Below are positions 61,215 through 64,000 of a stretch of 64,000 nt of DNA, piece by piece. The stretch comes from DATGLG01 sp035294245 (lineage in GTDB: Bacteria > Pseudomonadota > Alphaproteobacteria > JACZXZ01): positions 1-64,000 of the forward strand of contig DATGLG010000037.1 of assembly GCA_035294245.1 (NCBI GenBank), read 5' to 3'. Position numbers and translations under genes: made by a program. The stretch's first letter is position 1, and every line of letters begins with the position of its first letter. Under the pieces are notes generated by a model, which ran no database searches, was not told where the DNA came from, and saw nothing but the letters and a program-made list of their open reading frames with translations.

Positions 61215-62642
61215 ATGGCGGGAAAGATATACCCGGTCATTCTGTCGGGAGGATCGGGCATGCGGCTCTGGCCGCTCTCCCGTCGCGCTTATCCCAAACA
61301 TTTGTTGCCGTTGGCCTCGGAACGGAGCCTGCTTCAGGACACGGCACTGCGCGTATCGGACGGCAGGATTTTCGAGAAACCCGTCTTTGTCGCCAACGAG
61401 GCCTATCGCTTCGTCATTGGCGAACAGTTGCAGGCCGTCGGCGTCGTTCCTCGCACCATCATGCTCGAGCCGGTCGGCCGCAATACGGCGCCGGCGATCA
61501 CGGCGGCGGCCTTGGTGCTCTCACGCGAAGTTCCAGAGGCGCTGGTGCTCGTCTTGCCCTCGGATCACGTCATCGAGAACACGGAAGCGTTCCTGACCGC
61601 CACGGCAATGGCCGCCGATGCGGCGCGGCGCGGCGCGATCGTGACCTTCGGGATCACACCCAAATCACCCGAGACCGGCTATGGCTATATCAAGTCGGCG
61701 GCGGCGATTGCAGGGAGCCCTGGTTGCTTCTCGGTCGCCCGCTTCATCGAGAAGCCGGACCGAACAAGGGCGCAGGCCCTGCTTTCCGAAGGCGGTCACT
61801 TCTGGAACAGCGGGATGTTTCTCTTCCGCGCCGACCGTTACCTCGCCGAAGTCGAGGAATTCGCCCCTGATGTCGCTGCGGCGTGCCGCGCGGCCTTGGC
61901 AGAGAGCTCACGCGATCTCGATTTTCTGCGCCTCGGCGAGCAGGCTTTTGCCAAATCGCCGTCGATCTCGATCGACTACGCCGTCATGGAGCATACGCGT
62001 GCGGCCGCAGTCGTGCCCGCCGATATGGGATGGAGCGATGTCGGCTCCTGGTCCGCCCTTTGGGCGATCGGGCGCAAGGATGGCCAGAGCAACGTGACGG
62101 TCGGGAGCGTCGTCACGCGCGACGTCCGCAACAGCTATATTCGCGCAGATAGGCATCTCGTCGCGGCGGTCGGCATCGAGAGCCTCGTCGTCGTCGTCAC
62201 CGATGATGCTGTGCTCCTCGCCGGCAAGGATCGCACCGAGGAGGTGAAGGCGCTTGTCGAGGAGCTCGAGCGGAGGGGCCAGCCTGAGGCGGTGCTGCAT
62301 TCCAAGGTGCACCGGCCATGGGGCAGCTATCAGCAAATCGATGTCGGCCCGCGCTTTCAAGTCAAGCGCATCACTGTGAAGCCAGGGGCGAAGCTCTCCC
62401 TGCAAAAACACGCGAAGCGGGCGGAGCATTGGGTGGTGGTGCGCGGAACGGCGCGCGTAACGATCGACGATCGGATATTCGAGTTGCATGAGAACCAATC
62501 CACCTATGTGCCGCTCGGCTCCGTGCATCGCCTGGAAAACCCGTCGGATGCGCCTCTGGACATCATCGAAGTGCAAACCGGAAGTTATCTCGGCGAAGAC
62601 GACATCGTTCGACTTGACGATGTTTATGGAAGAGCGGGATGA
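61215..62642 (+). CDS. manC: Mannose-1-phosphate guanylyltransferase / mannose-6-phosphate isomerase
   Basis: This 475-residue protein begins with the nucleotide-binding loop VILSGGSGMRLWPLSRRAYPK. It has LEPVGRNTAPAITAAAL, then FWNSGMFLFRADRYL and the C-terminal cupin isomerase domain with HRPWGSYQQIDVG and KLSLQKHAKRAEHWVVV. It makes GDP-mannose for polysaccharide and LPS precursors; the type II bifunctional length fits. The GMR in place of the more common GTR in the loop is a small change. ATG 61215 follows AAAGGGGAA; a TTG at 61176 is in frame. Confidence 0.93.
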   Translation: MAGKIYPVILSGGSGMRLWPLSRRAYPKHLLPLASERSLLQDTALRVSDGRIFEKPVFVANEAYRFVIGEQLQAVGVVPRTIMLEPVGRNTAPAITAAALVLSREVPEALVLVLPSDHVIENTEAFLTATAMAADAARRGAIVTFGITPKSPETGYGYIKSAAAIAGSPGCFSVARFIEKPDRTRAQALLSEGGHFWNSGMFLFRADRYLAEVEEFAPDVAAACRAALAESSRDLDFLRLGEQAFAKSPSISIDYAVMEHTRAAAVVPADMGWSDVGSWSALWAIGRKDGQSNVTVGSVVTRDVRNSYIRADRHLVAAVGIESLVVVVTDDAVLLAGKDRTEEVKALVEELERRGQPEAVLHSKVHRPWGSYQQIDVGPRFQVKRITVKPGAKLSLQKHAKRAEHWVVVRGTARVTIDDRIFELHENQSTYVPLGSVHRLENPSDAPLDIIEVQTGSYLGEDDIVRLDDVYGRAG

Positions 62643-62703
62643 TCCCGCCGCTCATTCACCTGCGGCCGAGAAGCGCGTCCCTACGCTTCCGGATGCCGCT
62701 CGG

Positions 62704-62779
62704 GGGCGGTTAGCTCAGTTGGTAGAGCGCCTGCTTTACACGCAGGAGGTCGGTGGTTCGATCCCATCGCCGCCCACCA
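62704..62779 (+). tRNA. tRNA-Val (anticodon TAC)
   Basis: A 76-nt cloverleaf has acceptor arms GGGCGGT and GCCGCCC (one T-G pair), D-arm AGCTCAGTTGGTAGAGC, anticodon stem CCTGC/GCAGG with loop TTTACAC, and TTCGATC in the T-loop. The CCA is encoded. Confidence 0.96.
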
Positions 62780-62984
62780 TCGCTGCCACGGCGATTTGAT
62801 TCCATCCAATGAGCGCCCATCAGGGCAGTGCCCACTGCTGCGGCGCAGGCCCTCACCAGGATCGCAAGCTGGAAGTGACGGCAATCACTGACCGTCCGAC
62901 GGGAAAAGTGTCAATTGGTCCGGAATTCAAGGGCGGGCTTCTCGTGGGCTTAATACCGCGGGGAAGCCGCTAGGGAAGGTCCCA

Positions 62985-63308
62985 ATGACAATGAAATATC
63001 GGCAACAGCATCAGGCAAATACCCGGCCGGATGACGTGGGCAAGAGCGGCACACCCGTAGATTGCGCAACATGTCTCACGAGCGCTTTCTGGTCTAGCGC
63101 GTTTGGCGCGCTGGCCGGAGCTATCGGCTATACTCTTTTCGAAGGATGGGGTCACCCTCTCGCCGCCTGGACGTTGCTCGGCGCCGTCATTGCAAGCGCG
63201 GCAAGCTGGCTCACCTTTGTCCGGAGCCAAATGGCGGCTCGGCAGGGCTTCACCGAGCCCGCGATCAACGCGGTCTCTCGTCGCGAGCAGGAAGACGGCC
63301 GGATATAA
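62985..63308 (+). CDS. Small membrane protein of unknown function
   Basis: This 107-residue protein has an N-terminal polar segment with a CxxC (DCATCL), then two hydrophobic spans (AFGALAGAIGYTLFEGW and AAWTLLGAVIASAASWL) and a charged tail. GGGAAGG precedes the ATG. No family recognised. It follows tRNA-Val by about 205 nt; that gap holds only a short GCAGT/ACTGC stem-loop near 62825. Confidence 0.6.
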   Translation: MTMKYRQQHQANTRPDDVGKSGTPVDCATCLTSAFWSSAFGALAGAIGYTLFEGWGHPLAAWTLLGAVIASAASWLTFVRSQMAARQGFTEPAINAVSRREQEDGRI

Positions 63309-63487
63309 GGGCCCAACCCGTCGGCGTCTTCGATTCTCAGCAAACTAGCCGCCAAGCATAACGGGCTCTCCAAAGGGTTTGCCCCGAGCACCCGGGACTA
63401 GCTGCGCGCGCCATTGCGCGACTCGGTAAATAACAACTGGTCGCTGTTACCTGATCGACATTGTCGATTAGCTGCCGATGTTTTGTG

Positions 63488-63502
63488 TTAACGGTTGATT
63501 AA
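63488..63502. promoter_or_regulatory. Full CtrA-type site (TTAA-N7-TTAA)
   Basis: TTAACGGTTGATTAA at 63488-63502 is a perfect TTAA-N7-TTAA, the binding site of the alphaproteobacterial cell-cycle regulator CtrA. It lies in the 272-nt gap after the gene ending at 63308 and about 80 nt before the small membrane gene at 63581. The rest of the gap shows nothing else. Confidence 0.5.
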
Positions 63503-63580
63503 CCAAATGCTATTATCAGCAAAAGGACTGATTCGGGAGGTGAAGCGCTTGAGTTGGTTGCCACTGAGACGGAGCAAGCT

Positions 63581-63745
63581 ATGCATCGTATCGTGGACGG
63601 CGCTAGCCAGTATTCTGACCTGCAGGATGGGCACGAGAGCGCAGAAAAAAGGCTGGCAGCGCGTGATGCCGTTGGGATGTGGATTATCGGATCGATTGCC
63701 GGGTGGAGTATTGTCTACCTGGTCGTTTCGCTGATTCTTGGTTGA
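63581..63745 (+). CDS. Small single-span membrane protein (paralogue B)
   Basis: This 54-residue protein has a polar N-terminus and one span (WIIGSIAGWSIVYLVVSLIL) that closely resembles paralogue A at 60053-60235. ATG 63581 is preceded by GGAG with 6-nt spacing; a TTG at 63554 with GGGAGGTGA upstream would add nine residues. A CtrA-type site lies upstream. Function unknown. Confidence 0.65.
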   Translation: MHRIVDGASQYSDLQDGHESAEKRLAARDAVGMWIIGSIAGWSIVYLVVSLILG

Positions 63746-63752
63746 GAAGGTC

Positions 63753-63971
63753 CTACCGGACACCCCCGAGAGGGTGGCGGCTCGCTGTCGCTCTTGCCCG
63801 ATGCAGGGCGGCGAACAGGCACCACCCGATGGAGCTTCCAGCGATCGCCCCGAGAAGAGTTCCGAGCGCCATCGCCTGCGGACCCAGGGTGGGCAGTTCT
63901 AAAAAAGCGCCGAACGCGGCACCAATGGCCGCACTTACGGTTCCGCCTATGGCGGGCGCAATCCATTTCAT
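63753..63971 (-). CDS. Small Gly/Ala-rich membrane protein
   Basis: This 72-residue protein is mostly two hydrophobic Gly/Ala-rich stretches (IGGTVSAAIGAAFGAFL and LGTLLGAIAGSSIGWCLFAAL), then a basic tail. AGGGGG lies 5 nt before the ATG. It ends 7 nt from the convergent small membrane gene. The family is not recognised. Confidence 0.55.
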   Translation of the reverse strand: MKWIAPAIGGTVSAAIGAAFGAFLELPTLGPQAMALGTLLGAIAGSSIGWCLFAALHRARATASRHPLGGVR

Positions 63972-64000
63972 GCTAGCCCCCTGGAAAGGACATGACGGCG

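Noticed and set aside
1..64000. CRISPR arrays, insertion sequences and phage genes
   Set aside because: No regularly spaced repeats, transposase, integrase, capsid or terminase sequence was recognised on either strand.

Overview
The window is high-GC bacterial chromosome with short intergenic gaps, ATGA translational couplings and two tRNA genes. Several features point to an alphaproteobacterium, probably of the Hyphomicrobiales or a relative: the PAS histidine kinase, a class III cyclase fused to a 2Fe-2S domain, a PilZ protein, a cox-type molybdenum hydroxylase operon, a full TTAA-N7-TTAA CtrA-type site, and a giant LktA-like two-partner adhesin. No phage, transposase or CRISPR sequence was seen, so placement below class level is a guess.

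Region 1 (about 0.3-19.0 kb) is the most interesting part. A GntR/HutC regulator is followed by three divergently arranged blocks: pxpB-pxpC (minus strand); pxpA-npdG-cofE-cofD-cofC-fbiC (plus strand, F420 biosynthesis and F420:NADP reduction); and a PLP-enzyme/CoA-transferase/luciferase-like F420 oxidoreductase operon (minus strand), which faces a PotABCD-like ABC transporter (plus strand). A separate nitroreductase resembling the C-terminal half of FbiB follows, and would supply the one F420 step missing from the cluster. The same 18-nt motif (GTCYTAT..T....ACCA) lies just before gntR, between pxpB and pxpA, and between the PLP operon and the transporter. I infer a single regulon: import of an unknown amine or amino-acid-like compound, its catabolism through CoA esters with an F420H2-dependent step, and synthesis of F420 switched on with the pathway.

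Region 2 (19.3-25.7 kb) holds a small TPR protein, an orphan soluble PAS histidine kinase, a membrane/2Fe-2S/adenylate cyclase fusion, a membrane-anchored alpha/beta hydrolase and a small unknown protein. Region 3 (25.7-35.1 kb, minus strand) is a complete aerobic CO-dehydrogenase-like operon, coxG-S-L-M-D-E, followed by two XdhC-type genes and a MoeA-MocA fusion. Its large subunit carries AYRGAGR, so it is form II and its true substrate is uncertain.

Region 4 (35.3-40.4 kb) has an orphan LivJ-like binding protein, a decayed ArsB/NhaD-type permease, an AcuC-like deacetylase coupled to a DUF192 protein, an O-methyltransferase, tRNA-Pro(TGG) and a SapC-family protein. Region 5 (40.8-58.5 kb) is a two-partner secretion locus: a 5181-residue adhesin, a small secreted protein sharing a motif with the TpsB N-terminus, and the TpsB outer-membrane transporter. 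Region 6 (58.5-64 kb) contains small proteins, a PilZ protein, a HisE-type pyrophosphatase, ManC, tRNA-Val(TAC), two paralogous single-span membrane peptides and a structured intergenic element.
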